From: Costus lasius
Taxonomy: Eukaryota; Streptophyta; Magnoliopsida; Zingiberales; Costaceae
NCBI GenBank assembly: GCA_027563935.2
Contig: CM050453.2
Span: 82,434,665 to 82,498,664, forward strand
Length of the DNA: 64,000 bases
Direction: 5' to 3'
The translations under genes and the position numbers were made by a program. Below, one piece after another: positions 23,405 through 34,021 of the stretch; position 1 is the first letter of the stretch, and each line of letters opens with the position of its first letter. The notes under the pieces were generated by a model that did not search any database, had not been told where the DNA came from, and saw only the letters and a list, made by a program, of their open reading frames with translations.

Positions 23405-24842
23405 TTAATCCTCCTCATCCGAAGAGACGGTAAGCCGCTCCATGTTCTCTTTAGAAAGAAAGGCCAACCTATCATCCATGAAAGAAAGCTTCTCCTTAAC
23501 CGAGCTCATCATCTTTATTTGGCGCTGTATCCCGGACTCCATGGTCTGCCATAGAGTGGTCTGCTCCTGTCGGAGGTAAGTGAGAGTAGTGTCCATCTGA
23601 TCCTGTACCTCGCCCTAGCGGAATAACTCCTCACCCTGGCGAAGTTGCTCCTCACGCCTCTCCTGAATGAGGGCCATCATAGACCTGGTAGATGAGAAGC
23701 CACTAAAGAGAAAGGCATCAGGGGCTGGGGGCCGCGGTCAACAGGATCTGGTTCCAGGTCAGCGACGAGCTGAATGCACCAGTTTTGCCTCACACACACG
23801 ATAGTGCGCTCAATGTTCGGCAAGGGGAGCGAAAATTGACTTCCTTTTAAGGTGAGGCAGTAGGAATCAACCCGGCGACTAATAAGCTTCATGGCGACAC
23901 ACGATCGATATCGAGCCGGTTGTTACCACTAGCTTCTGTGGTACCATAGGGGATGACCCCCAAAGAAATAGGTAGTGGGGTGATCAGACCACCCATAACG
24001 ATCGCCCCCTTGCATGAGTGCGCTACCCTACTAAATTGCTTGGCTAAATAATAGCCCGAGTCGACCTAAAAAGCAGGCAGTATAGACCATAAGTAAAATA
24101 GTTCCGACTGACGGATCATACCATCACTCTCGCCGCGGCCAAAGATAGTGTGGGTCAGAACCCGATGGACATAACAAATGACTAGATTAAAGATACTGGA
24201 TGCCCAAGAAACTAGAGCAGAGAAGACATGCTCGTTCGTGATTGCTCTCTAAAAGCCTTGCTCAAAGTAGTCTTGGGGGATTTTGCACGTATAGGGGTCA
24301 GGAAAATCGTACACACTATGTAGTTGGGCTAGAGTCAGGGAGTGCTCCATGTTGCCCAACCGAAACGTGAGGCGCCCAGTATCTTGGTCAAGGATAGTGT
24401 CCGCCCGGATGTCTATGGAACTAAAGAACTCGAGCGTTATCCCGATATATATGGGGTGTGCCATCTGCATGAACTGGCCCTAGTCAATATTAAAATACAT
24501 AAACTCCAGATCATCAAGCAAGCCGAGCATCCCCAGCATTCCTCGGTCTAGGTAAAGCATATTGACGACCCTGCGTTGAATGAGTAGGTTATAACGGTCT
24601 TCCTACGCCGCGTTGCAAAATATGATGCCGAGTTCATTTGGCGTTGAAGTGAAAGTCTGCGGCTGACGAGCAGAGGATGGTTGCTGGCACAAAGAAGGAG
24701 GCATGGACTAATGACTTTGAGGTCGCTGCTGAGGATGAAGTGACGGTGGCATAGGAGTATAGTCATCGTTGTTAGTTGAGGAGTCAGAGACTAGGTGTGA
24801 AGTGTAGCGATGGGTGACCAATGTTTTTTGCTTGGGTGCCAT
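23405..24842 (-). pseudogene. Athila-type accessory ORF of C-B (decayed)
   Basis: Remnant of the extra ORF that Athila-like elements carry after pol. Start ATG at 24842 (MAPKQKTLV), stop at 23405-23407, about 1.44 kb, with several stops and frameshifts. Recognisable blocks match the C-A copy: an N-terminal Ser/Pro-rich stretch, then IIFCNA, the core GRLTFRLGNMEHSLTLAQL (24249-24470), and a C-terminal coiled-coil-like segment ending FLSKENMERL with an acidic tail (23405-23596). The core resembles the Athila ORF-1 family of plant retrotransposon proteins, whose function is unknown. I see no signal peptide or membrane span, so an envelope role is not supported here. Confidence 0.7.
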
Positions 24843-25185
24843 GAGAGAGCAAGTTAGTTGTGTAGGTCTCTTAGTGGTGTTGTGGAAGAGAGAAAAGCAG
24901 ATTGGAAGCAGCAGCTGGGATCGGCAGCGAGAGAGGTGAGCAGTAGTCGAAAAGCCTCAAAGCGGAGGAGAAGCTAGAAATATGCCGCAAATCGCTAATG
25001 TAGAGGTCGCAAACCTTGGTGGAAGTCCAGATCGAAGGGAAGGAAATCACCTGGGAGTGACAAGAAGAAGGAAAATCATTCGAAAAAGGAGAAACAGATC
25101 GAGAGAGGCTAGCGGCGGCGTAAGGGATTGGGCGAAACGCTATCCGTGACTTTCCCTATATACGACAAAGATATAATTGAAAGCA

Positions 25186-25640
25186 CTGGTGAACCCCGAC
25201 GGGTTCGCTTGCCCGTGAAGCTCTCTAGAAAGTTTGGGAGAAAACAAAAGCACGAGAGAACCCCAATGGGTTCACTTGCCCGTGAAGCTCTCTGGAAGAA
25301 TCTGGTTCAATCAGAAATATAGGTGAACACCAGCGTGTTCACTGACTCGTGAAGTCCACTGTTCGATTTCAACATGCTCAGAATCATGGGTGAACCCCGA
25401 TGGGTTCACCCACTCGTGAAGTGCTTTGTAGGAAAATCGCTTAGCTTGAATACACAGAGGTCTTCATGGGCCAGGCCGTGAAGTTCATTGTTTGAAATCT
25501 GACGTCCCTGGGCAGTATACTTCATGTCAGAACACCAAATCCACCATCTTGCTACGATTATCTCCGTGAAAATCTGGTTTTTTTGCCATCCATAGTAGAT
25601 TTCACGGGTGAAACCCGATGGGTTCACTTGGCCGTGAAGT
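25186..25640. repeat. GTGAAC palindrome array upstream of the C-B accessory ORF
   Basis: Five spaced units, each a TGAACCC...GGGTTCA palindrome followed 5-8 bases later by CCGTGAAG or CTCGTGAAG. Best units: 25388-25411 with perfect 10-bp arms (GGGTGAACCC/GGGTTCACCC), and 25323-25342 with GTGAACAC/GTGTTCAC, where both arms changed together. Lies between integrase and the accessory ORF, 340-800 bp before its start. Confidence 0.85.
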
Positions 25641-25979
25641 CTTCTATACTGCTCAAAAACATCCTCTTGAATACCCTGTTCTCTAAATAAGTTCCTACAA
25701 CACAGAATAACTCACAATCAGCAAGAATTCGCAAACTTACACAATGAAAAATAAAGCAAAACTAATCAACCATGGTGTTCATCTAATAACAATTAAACAT
25801 CAACTCAACATTAAACAAGCAAGCAAAAACTTGGGTCGCTTCCCAAGAGCGCTAGTTTGAAGTCAATAGCTTGACCATATGAATGTTTCAGGTCACCAAG
25901 TCTGTGGGATCCGAAAGGGTAAGAACAACCCCTTTCTCAATCTGCTCATACTCGAAGTAATGCTTGAGTCGATGCCCGT

Positions 25980-26542
25980 TTACAGTGAAACTTCTAGTGC
26001 GTTCTGTCTAAATAGTAATGGCGCCATAAGGTTGAACTTGTTATACCACAAAAGGCCAGACCACCTTGTTCTATGCTTCCCTAGAAATAGCCGAAGTTTG
26101 TAGTTGAATAGTAACACCCTCTCCCCTACATGAAATTCCTTATTCACAATGCGTTTGTCATGCCAATGTTTGGTGTGTGGCTTGTAGATCTTGGCATTTT
26201 CATATGTGTAGAGACGCATCTCTTCCAAGTCATCAAGTTGTAGCTTTCTTTTCTCACCAGCACTCTTGAAGTCATAATTGATTTGCTTGATAGCCCAAAA
26301 TGCCCTGTGCTCAAGCTCAACAGGTAGGTGACAAGATTTCCCATAAATGATTTGGAAAGGAGACATACCTAGGAGTGTCTTGTATGCAGTTCTGTAAGCC
26401 CGTAGAGCATCAGGTAGTTTTAGTGCCCAATCCTTTCGTGATCTCGATATGGTTATCTCAAGTATTTTCTTGATCTCTCTTTTAGAAATCTCTACCTGAC
26501 CACTAGTTTGAGAATGATAGGGCGTGGCAATCTTGTACTTTA
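25980..26542 (-). pseudogene. Ty3/gypsy integrase C-terminal part of C-B
   Basis: C-terminal half of an Athila-like integrase, about 186 residues, starting at KIATPYHSQTSGQVE, which carries the catalytic Glu of the DDE triad. It continues through the WALKLPDALRAYRTAYKT region to a chromodomain-less end (RTRWSGLL...). The frame is open over this stretch but cut at 26543 by insertion of the D LTR, which removes the two catalytic Asp and everything upstream. The codons before 26543 in the open reading belong to the D LTR. Homologous to 56753-56998 in C-A. Confidence 0.87.
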
Positions 26543-27129
26543 TGATACGTCTGCAAGTGTACAGATTTATCAAAGTAATAAAATAAGATATTGTTCCCAA
26601 CGAGGATCAGGCAGTCAAGTACCGATTACACGGTCGATCTATATCTAGACGAATGAAATTTGTGGTTTTTGTTTTGGATACTTCTAAGTACGAATTAAAA
26701 GAAACAGAGATAGCTTTTCGGGTAAAAATCAATTCGGATAAAATCAAGATTTGAGGTTTCACCACACTGATGATTATGAATTTAATAAAAATAAACCTTT
26801 GAACAGAAAATTTAAACGTTGAAAGGGATTTTTCCTAAGGTACAGATTACCTCCTCCCAAAGCGTAATCCGGTACCTAATTACATTAATTGTCTACTCTC
26901 ATGATAATTAACGCAATTAGATCCTTTAAGTTATATGAAAAATCGTGTAAATCCTTCAAATGAATCTGAAGTACTCTCGTGATCAGATTCGTAGGTTTGA
27001 AAAGAATAGATCTGGTGTCGCGATTTACCTACCAGTCCTTCTCGCGATGTCTCAAATGCAATAAAACTTGTCCAGAGTATTAAAGCGGGAAACATATAAT
27101 TCCAATAAAATCAACTCAATAATATTCTT
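26543..27129 (-). repeat. Family D gypsy LTR, first part
   Basis: Starts TGATACGTCTGCAAGTGTACAG, the Athila-type LTR start read on the plus strand, inside C-B integrase. It is interrupted at 27130 by B6 and resumes at 61676. The 5-bp sequence TTCTT flanks the break on both sides. Confidence 0.78.
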
Positions 27130-29094
27130 TGTTGGTGTATATGCCCTGAGACCTATATTTGGTCAACCTATGTACTACTTGACTTTTATACTTTTATATC
27201 ATTCTGGCATTGTTGTTATCATAGTTTGTCTACATCTGCAATTATGTACTTACATGATAATGTCCCTGGAGACAGATTGGATCTGTGCTCAAATGATTGT
27301 CCCCAGTCAATGTACCTAAGTGGATATGAGACAGCTCTGGTACTTGTGAGACTGGTACATGGGCTGGTTATGCACGAGGTGCTAACGCAAACATGTGGGT
27401 ATATCAGTGGTAGATATACTAGATTGACCTGCTGTGAGGCAATGACTTCGTGTCATGAGTCACCCTCACAAGTGATAGGAGATGCATTGATCCTTAGACT
27501 TGAGGTCATTGACTCTTCTATATGGTTAGGGACATGCTTTGATGCAACCTAATACCTCACCATAGTTGGGAGGTTATAAAGGCTATCATTGAGTATGTCA
27601 TAACCCATATACGAAGATCAATGTACAGACAAAGGATTTGCCCCTTTCCTAAGAGAAGCATGATATCCAAGGAGGTCCTCTATGGTTCAATGACTGAAAG
27701 TGTATAGCCATACCCAAGTAAAGACCTGATTTAGTCATGACCATGTGATTGGGTGAAAACAAGTGATGACACACTTGTCCAATCGGATATCAGTTCAGCA
27801 AAGGGACTATAATGCATTTGTACCTAGTCGCGATGATGGGGATGTCGATGTCGATATCCATTTCGATAACTTGGGTAGCAGCGATGCACTACTAGGTGCC
27901 ACTCACTGCTTGTGATGACCTTAGGTCAGCACTACCAGCGTCAAAAGGAACCTACAGGGTCGCACACTAAGATACTCAAGTTTTCGTATTGATCGGATAG
28001 CCTTTAGATCGAGTTATTGGATAACTCGGATCTATTTGGGAGATTTTATCAGCGCCAATGGGCCTGATGAGATGGAAGAAACTTATTGGAGCCAACTTCC
28101 ATTTTTGGAATATTGACCAAATTAACCATGGTTAGCCTCATTTCACCATGGGTTAGATTGGATTGGATCCAATAGCTTGGTTAACATATATAATGAACAT
28201 TGGGCTAGGCCCATTGCTTAATTGGGCTCACTAGTAAGTTGTCATGAAGAGATTAGAGGCTAAAAGGGTATAATGGGGAGAAGTCTCACCCCATTGGCAC
28301 CTAGGGGCATAGTGGGGTGAGGGAGGCGGCTTTTGCTTCATTTGGAAGCTTTATGCGCCTAGCCCTTCAACCAATGATGGTATGATTGCCTTTAAGTCAT
28401 GTCTTGGGCTGATATGGCACTTGGGCTAATATGGATAGGTTGAATGAGATTTATGGTAAAGTCTTGGAGACTTTCCATACCTCAAACCCTAATTGTCAAC
28501 CCCTTATCCTAGCCGCACACTTGTCATGATCTAAGCTAATGCCAAACCACCTCTTATTGTTATATAAGTGACCCTAGTCACCCCCTCTTATGGTTTGAAT
28601 TGCTTGGAGGTGTGAAGCACTAGAGGGTGACGGCTTGAAGAGCTTAGAGATCCTCTTCTTCCATCAAGGGCGCAAGCAATCTTCTTCTCCTTCCTTCTTC
28701 CTTTCCTTGGCGCAAAGGAACTAGAAGGCTTGCGGCTCCTTCCTCTTGTTCTTCCCTTGGTGCCACTTCTTCTTGGTGGTTGGCGCAAGTCATCAAGAGG
28801 CTCTCCTAAGGCATGGATCTTCTTCCCGAGGCTAGCACCGGGCGTGGAAGAAGAAAGTTTGAGGAATCCGTTTGTGCGAGACTGCAGTGGGCGAACACTT
28901 GGATGCCTACCTCAACATTGGCTTCTCACATTGCTCTTAAGGTACTTACTAGCACATCGTGTCGACCCCCTCGCTTGACGATCTTCACTGGGTTTTTGGG
29001 ACCGGCCTATTTCGGGGATATTCTTCCGCTGTGCAATGTAATATGTAATGTCCATCTCTAAAAAATTATAAAATATCCCCGGGGTTTCCCAACA
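27130..29094 (+). repeat. 5' LTR of B6
   Basis: A 1965-bp LTR, TGTTGGTGTATATG...GGGGTTTCCCAACA. TATA box (TATATAAG) at 28561-28568. Its middle differs from the B5/B7 LTRs: few GGCCCA motifs and no GAATTAA block. Several percent diverged from its partner at 59728-61670. Confidence 0.9.
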
Positions 29095-29095
29095 G

Positions 29096-29107
29096 TGATA
29101 TCAAAGC
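29096..29107 (+). promoter_or_regulatory. Decayed primer-binding site of B6
   Basis: TGATATCAAAGC, two G-to-A changes from the initiator-Met site TGGTATCAGAGC, one base after the 5' LTR. Confidence 0.85.
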
Positions 29108-30681
29108 GACTTGCGAGCCTCGAACGATGTTTCTTTCATATTTTTCCATTCTCACATGCCATATCTATTTTTCGAATATTGCATAGATGTTGGCGCATGT
29201 TTTTCTTAAAGATGAAAAATTATAGTTTCTTGTTCCTATCCTCTTTTCAATCTCTTTTGGAATTTTGGGTTATTTTTCTTGATTTATTTAAGATCAAAGG
29301 CACACGTAGTTTTGTCAAGTAGGACGGGCATTGTTTCTTCGGACTGGCCGAGTCTCTTGATCTGACAAAATTACCAGTCGATAGGATCTATGAACTCATC
29401 ATGAAAAGTTAATTGCAAATAACCAAAAGATTTGTGAGAAGAAGATGAGGAAAGGAGACTAGTTTTATGAAAAAGTAAAATTTCAGATTTTATGTTTTTC
29501 ATGAGCATGTAGAATTGCTTGAGTAAGTGCTTTGTTTGTGCATGGTGTTGTTATCATCAGTCAAGCCCCTTTGCATGCCTGTGACGTGAGGCCTGTGTGC
29601 CGCTTTTCTTTTTTGCTTTTAAATAAGAAGGAGATCAGGGTGGCGCATCTACTTGGAGCATGGCGCATGCATGAAGCTTGCGCACCTTGCATGGTGGCGC
29701 AACAAGCATCAAGGGTGGTGGCGTAAGCTTGCTTGGTGGCACAAGAGAGCATGGCGAAGCCTTATGGCTTGTGAGCTAGCTTTCTTGGCCCTTGCAAGGA
29801 GGCAGTTTACCCTTGGAGGACCTTGGAGCCAACCTTGAAGATTAACTCTAGAGGTCGACTAGGTTAGGTCTTGTCTTGGGGGCTTGAGTCCTAGGTCAAG
29901 AGTTGAACCTCCTTTTGTCATGGGTTGGTTCAATTTCTTGAATGGGCTATGATCACATCATCCCTTTACTACTTTCATTATCTACTAAAGCATGCTTGTG
30001 ATGTTTTATCATTATGTTATCACTATAGGATTGCATGCCTGTAATGTTAGACATAAGATAAAACTAAGTTGATGAGACCTCAAAAACCCTCAAATAAAAT
30101 ATCAAGTCTAGTAGCCTTCTAATGCGTAGCCATCATCAAACTATCGATCAGTGGTGTTGTGAACTATTTCCCACCCTCGTGGGACACACCCACTTATCTT
30201 TAGAAGGTGTGTGGTGACAATGGTTTCCCCAGTCTGTTTTAACCGGGCGCGCCTTCGCAAGGAAACTCATTGGCCCTGGGCATAACGATTAGGAATGGAC
30301 TTGACTAGATTTTCATATGTGCTGGGCACATGATGAAACTCTAGAGGCATCGTTGAGAGGTTAGGGTTTCAAGCTGTATCCAGCCCTCGCAGGACATGAA
30401 ATGCCTACACTATCTCAATAAGGGGAATTACTTGGAGCAATCGGCCGGCATGCCCACATAAGGAAGCATGGGTCACTTTGTGCATCTCATCCCACCCTCG
30501 TGGGACGCAAAGCTTCATGTGGAATAAGGATCCCATCGCACTAGGAAATTCTAAATTTTCCGATTGACTTTGTGGGTTGTCAATTCGATTAAAATAGTGG
30601 GAGCCACAATCATTTGAAACAAGTCCAGTTTAAATGACTTCAAGTAGTACTAATCTACTGTTTCTTGGTTGTTGAAGAACA
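29108..30681 (+). other. Gag leader of B6
   Basis: About 1.57 kb, non-coding. A run of GGCGCA-containing segments lies at 29640-29760. Three hairpins with loop CCTC are in the last third: 30169-30184 (stem TCCCAC/GTGGGA), 30379-30394 (TCCAGC/GCAGGA, one mismatch) and 30490-30505 (TCCCAC/GTGGGA). Nothing else recognised. Confidence 0.7.
30169..30505 (+). promoter_or_regulatory. Triple leader hairpins of B6
   Basis: Three inverted repeats with the same CCTC loop, spaced about 110-210 bases, matching in place the CCTA-loop hairpins of B7. Candidate RNA dimerisation/packaging signals by position. Confidence 0.5.
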
Positions 30682-32057
30682 ATGGCTACAAACACTGGTG
30701 GATTGACACTGTGATCCCTTTTAGATAAGGATAAGTTAGTTGGATCCAACTTCATGGACTGGCATCGGAACTTGAGGATAGCCCTCAAGCTCGAGAAGAA
30801 GCTGTATGTCCTTGAGCAGCCTATTCCTGCGATTCCTGCGCCTAATGCCTGAGCGGCAGATAGGCATGCTTTTAGAAAGCATCAGAATGACTCTTTCGAG
30901 GTAGCATGTCTCATGCTGGCCACTATGGCACCTGAACTTCAGGTGCAATACAAGGAACAAAACGCTTTTTAGACAATCACTCATTTGAAACAGATGTTTG
31001 AGGCCCGGGTTAGAACTGAGAGATATGACACTACTAAAGCAGTCTTTCGGTGCAAGTAATCTGAGGGTACACCAGTAAGACCCCATGTTCTCAAGCTGAT
31101 TGGGAATGTGGATCATCTCAGGAGACTGGGACACACCATAGATAATGAGCTGGTTGTGGATCTTATTCTGCAGTCCCTGCCCCCAAGCTTTAGTCCGTTT
31201 ATTATAAACTTCAACATGAACCGGATTGAATGCACAAGGGAGGAACTACTGAATATGCTCCAAACAGCCGAGCATGAGATGGGTAAGACCAAACCCAATT
31301 ATATTCTTTTGGTCCCTGCGACTAAGATAAAGAAGAAGGGAAAGACACATGCTAAGGGCAGTGCCAAAGGTCCTACCAAGGCACTGAAGAAAAAGGCAAA
31401 GAAGTCAAAGGACTAGAGGTGCTTCCACTGTGGCGAGCAGTGCCACTGGAGAAGGGACTGCAAGCAACTTCAGAATGAGGAGAAGAAAGGCTTGGCGTTA
31501 ACTTATAGCTCAGGTATTTATGTTACTGAAGTCAACCATTCTACTTCTATATCATGCGTATTGGATACCACATGCGAAGCTCATATTTGTACAAATATGC
31601 AGAGGCTTAAGAAGAGTAGATTGGTACGGGCTGGAGAGATTGACCTACTAGTAGGAAACAGAGCACAAGTTATTACTGTTGCTGTAGGAGTTTTCACACT
31701 CTCCCTCTCTTCAGGACTTCAATTAGAACTAGAGAATTGCTATTATGTACCTTCGTTAACCAAAAATATTATATCTATTCCTTGCTTAGCAATGAAAGGT
31801 TTTATATTTGAAATAAAGGAGAACTCATGTTCTTTTTCATTTGCAAATATGTTTTATGGGAAGGGTACGTTGTGTAATGGTTTATATGTCTTGGATATGA
31901 ATAGTTCTATTTGTAACATAAACAGCAAAAGGACCAAACTGAGTGGTTCAATTGGTGCCTTACTATGGCATTGTTGATTGGCCCATATAAACAAGAATCA
32001 CATTCAACAACTCCATGCAAATGGATTGTTAAATTCAAGTTCCTTGGAGGAATTTGA
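30682..32057 (+). pseudogene. Gag and protease part of B6, interrupted by B7
   Basis: Copia Gag and protease remnant from ATG 30682. Early Gag has stops soon after the start. The stretch 31108-31416 reads as the second half of Gag (ILQSLPPSFSPFIINFNMN). A TAG at about 31414 falls just before the zinc knuckle, which is itself intact as C-x2-C-x4-H-x4-C (31418-31460). Protease is in 31492-31977, with its active site changed to LDTTCEA in place of LDTACGA. The frame runs into the spacer before integrase and breaks at 32057, exactly at the TTTGA duplication made by B7; the next codons are found at 40853. Confidence 0.87.
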
Positions 32058-34000
32058 TGTTGTGAAACCCTGGGGATTTTTAAAATTTTACAGACATTCA
32101 CAGCGGAAGCAATCCCCGAAACAGGCAAGTCCCAAAAACCCAGAAGATCGAGTCTTGCGAGGGAATCGACAAGGTGAGTAGGAGATGATACCTTGCAGCA
32201 AAGAAGGAGGATGCGATGCAGGTGCCTAAATGTTCGCCCTCTGCAGTCTCGCACATAGCCGACGCTCGAGTTCTCTTCTTCCACGCCCGGTGCTAGCCTC
32301 GGGAAGAAGATCCACACCTTAGGGAGTCCTCAAGAACTTGCGCCACCCTCTAAGAGAAGACGCCAAGGAGAAGTGATGGAAATTTCACCACGGTCCAACC
32401 TTGCGAATGCCAAGAGGAGAGGGGAGAAGGGAGAAGGCGCCAAGGAGAAAAATCTCTTCCAAAAGACAAAGTTCATGCCAACTCCTCTCCCCCTCTTCTT
32501 TTATAGAAAACATGGTGATCATTGGAATTCCACAGAGACCGTTGGAATTGCGCAATAAATTCTATGAATTAATTCATCATTAATAATAGAATTAAATTAA
32601 GAATTAATTATAGAATTAAACTCTGAATTAAAGTCTCTTAATGACTCATTAAAACTTTGAATTAAAGTCTCATAATGATCATTAATGATGTGACTCTTCA
32701 AATTCAGAATTAAATTCATCATTAAACTTAGAATTAATTACAGAATTAATTCCTAGAATTAAATGCAGTATTTAATTCACCATGATGTCTATTGGGCCAG
32801 GCAACTTATTGTCATGGCCCATCAGGCCTGATGGCCCATTAGGCCTCAAGGCCCATTAGGCCTCACGCCCCAACTGGGCTTCACACCCATTGGGCTTGGA
32901 GGCCCATTGGTCCATGCTACATGCTTAGACTTCATTTAGCCCATTTGGTACAAATGACCTATTGGGCCCATTTAGCCCATTTGGCCTATTTGGCCTACTA
33001 GGCCCATTTGGCCCATATGGCCCAAAAATGAAGTTAGCTCCAATGAGTCCCTTCCATCTCATCTGGCACAATGGCGCTGATGGATTCTCCCAAACAGATC
33101 CGAGTTATCCAATAACTCGATCAATAGGCTACCCGATCAATACGAGAACCCGAGTTTCAAGTTGTGAGACCCTGTAGGTTCCTCTGATGTTGGCAGTGAT
33201 GAAGTCAGGTCATTACAAGCTGTGAGTGGCACCTAGCAGTGCATCGCTGCTACCCAAGTCTTCGGAATGGATATCAGCATCGACATCCCCATCATCGCAA
33301 CAAGATACTGATGCATTACAATCCCTTTGGCAGACTGATATCCGATTGGACAAAGTGTGTCACCACTTTGTTTTCACCCAATCTCATGGTCATGACTAAA
33401 TCAGGCTTTCACCTGGGTATGGCCATACACTTTCAGTCATGTAAGCATAGGGGGGGCCCCGTAGATATCAAGCTTCTCGCAGGAAGGGGCAAATCCTATG
33501 TCTGTCCATTGATCTTCTCATTTGGGTCGTGACATACCCAATGACAACCATTATGACCTCCCAACAATGGTGAGGCGTTAGGTTGTATCAAAGCATTGTC
33601 CCTAACCATATAGAAGAGTTAATGACCTCAAGTCAAGGGATCAATGCATCTCCTATCACTTGTGAGCTTAACTCATGAAACCAAGTTAGAGCCTCACTGC
33701 GGGTTGGTCCAGTATATCCACCATTGATATACCCATATGACTGCGTTAGCACCCTGTGCATAACCAGCCCATATACCAGTCTCACATGTACCAGAGCTGT
33801 CCCTTATCCACTCAGGTACTCGACCAGGAACACACCGTTTGAGCACCAATACAATCTGTCTCCAGGAACATAATTATCCATGTACATAATCGCAGATATA
33901 AACATAGCATAATAACGACATTGCCAGAATGATATATTAAATATCATGTCAAGTAGTACAAGATGGACTAACAACGGGTCCAAGGGCATATACACCAACA
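32058..34000 (-). repeat. 3' LTR of B7
   Basis: 1943 bp, plus-strand ends TGTTGTGAAACC and CATATACACCAACA. TATA box 32498-32505, GAATTAA block about 32570-32780, GGCCCA array about 32795-33030, U3 palindrome GTATGGCCATAC 33417-33428. Confidence 0.92.
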
Positions 34001-34010
34001 ATCTCCCACT
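34001..34010 (-). promoter_or_regulatory. Polypurine tract of B7
   Basis: AGTGGGAGAT on the minus strand, directly before the 3' LTR. Confidence 0.8.
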
Positions 34011-34021
34011 TCCACTTAGAC

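Larger units (their letters stand above)
19489..26542 (-). mobile_element. Athila-like Ty3/gypsy element C-B, partial
   Basis: Minus-strand remnant in the order (right to left) end of integrase, spacer with palindromes, accessory ORF, long spacer, polypurine tract, 3' LTR. The right side is cut at 26543 by a D LTR inside integrase. The left LTR is interrupted by B5, and an E LTR sits in the spacer. Gag, protease, RT and the 5' LTR are not in the window. Same family as C-A at 41819-59249. Confidence 0.8.
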
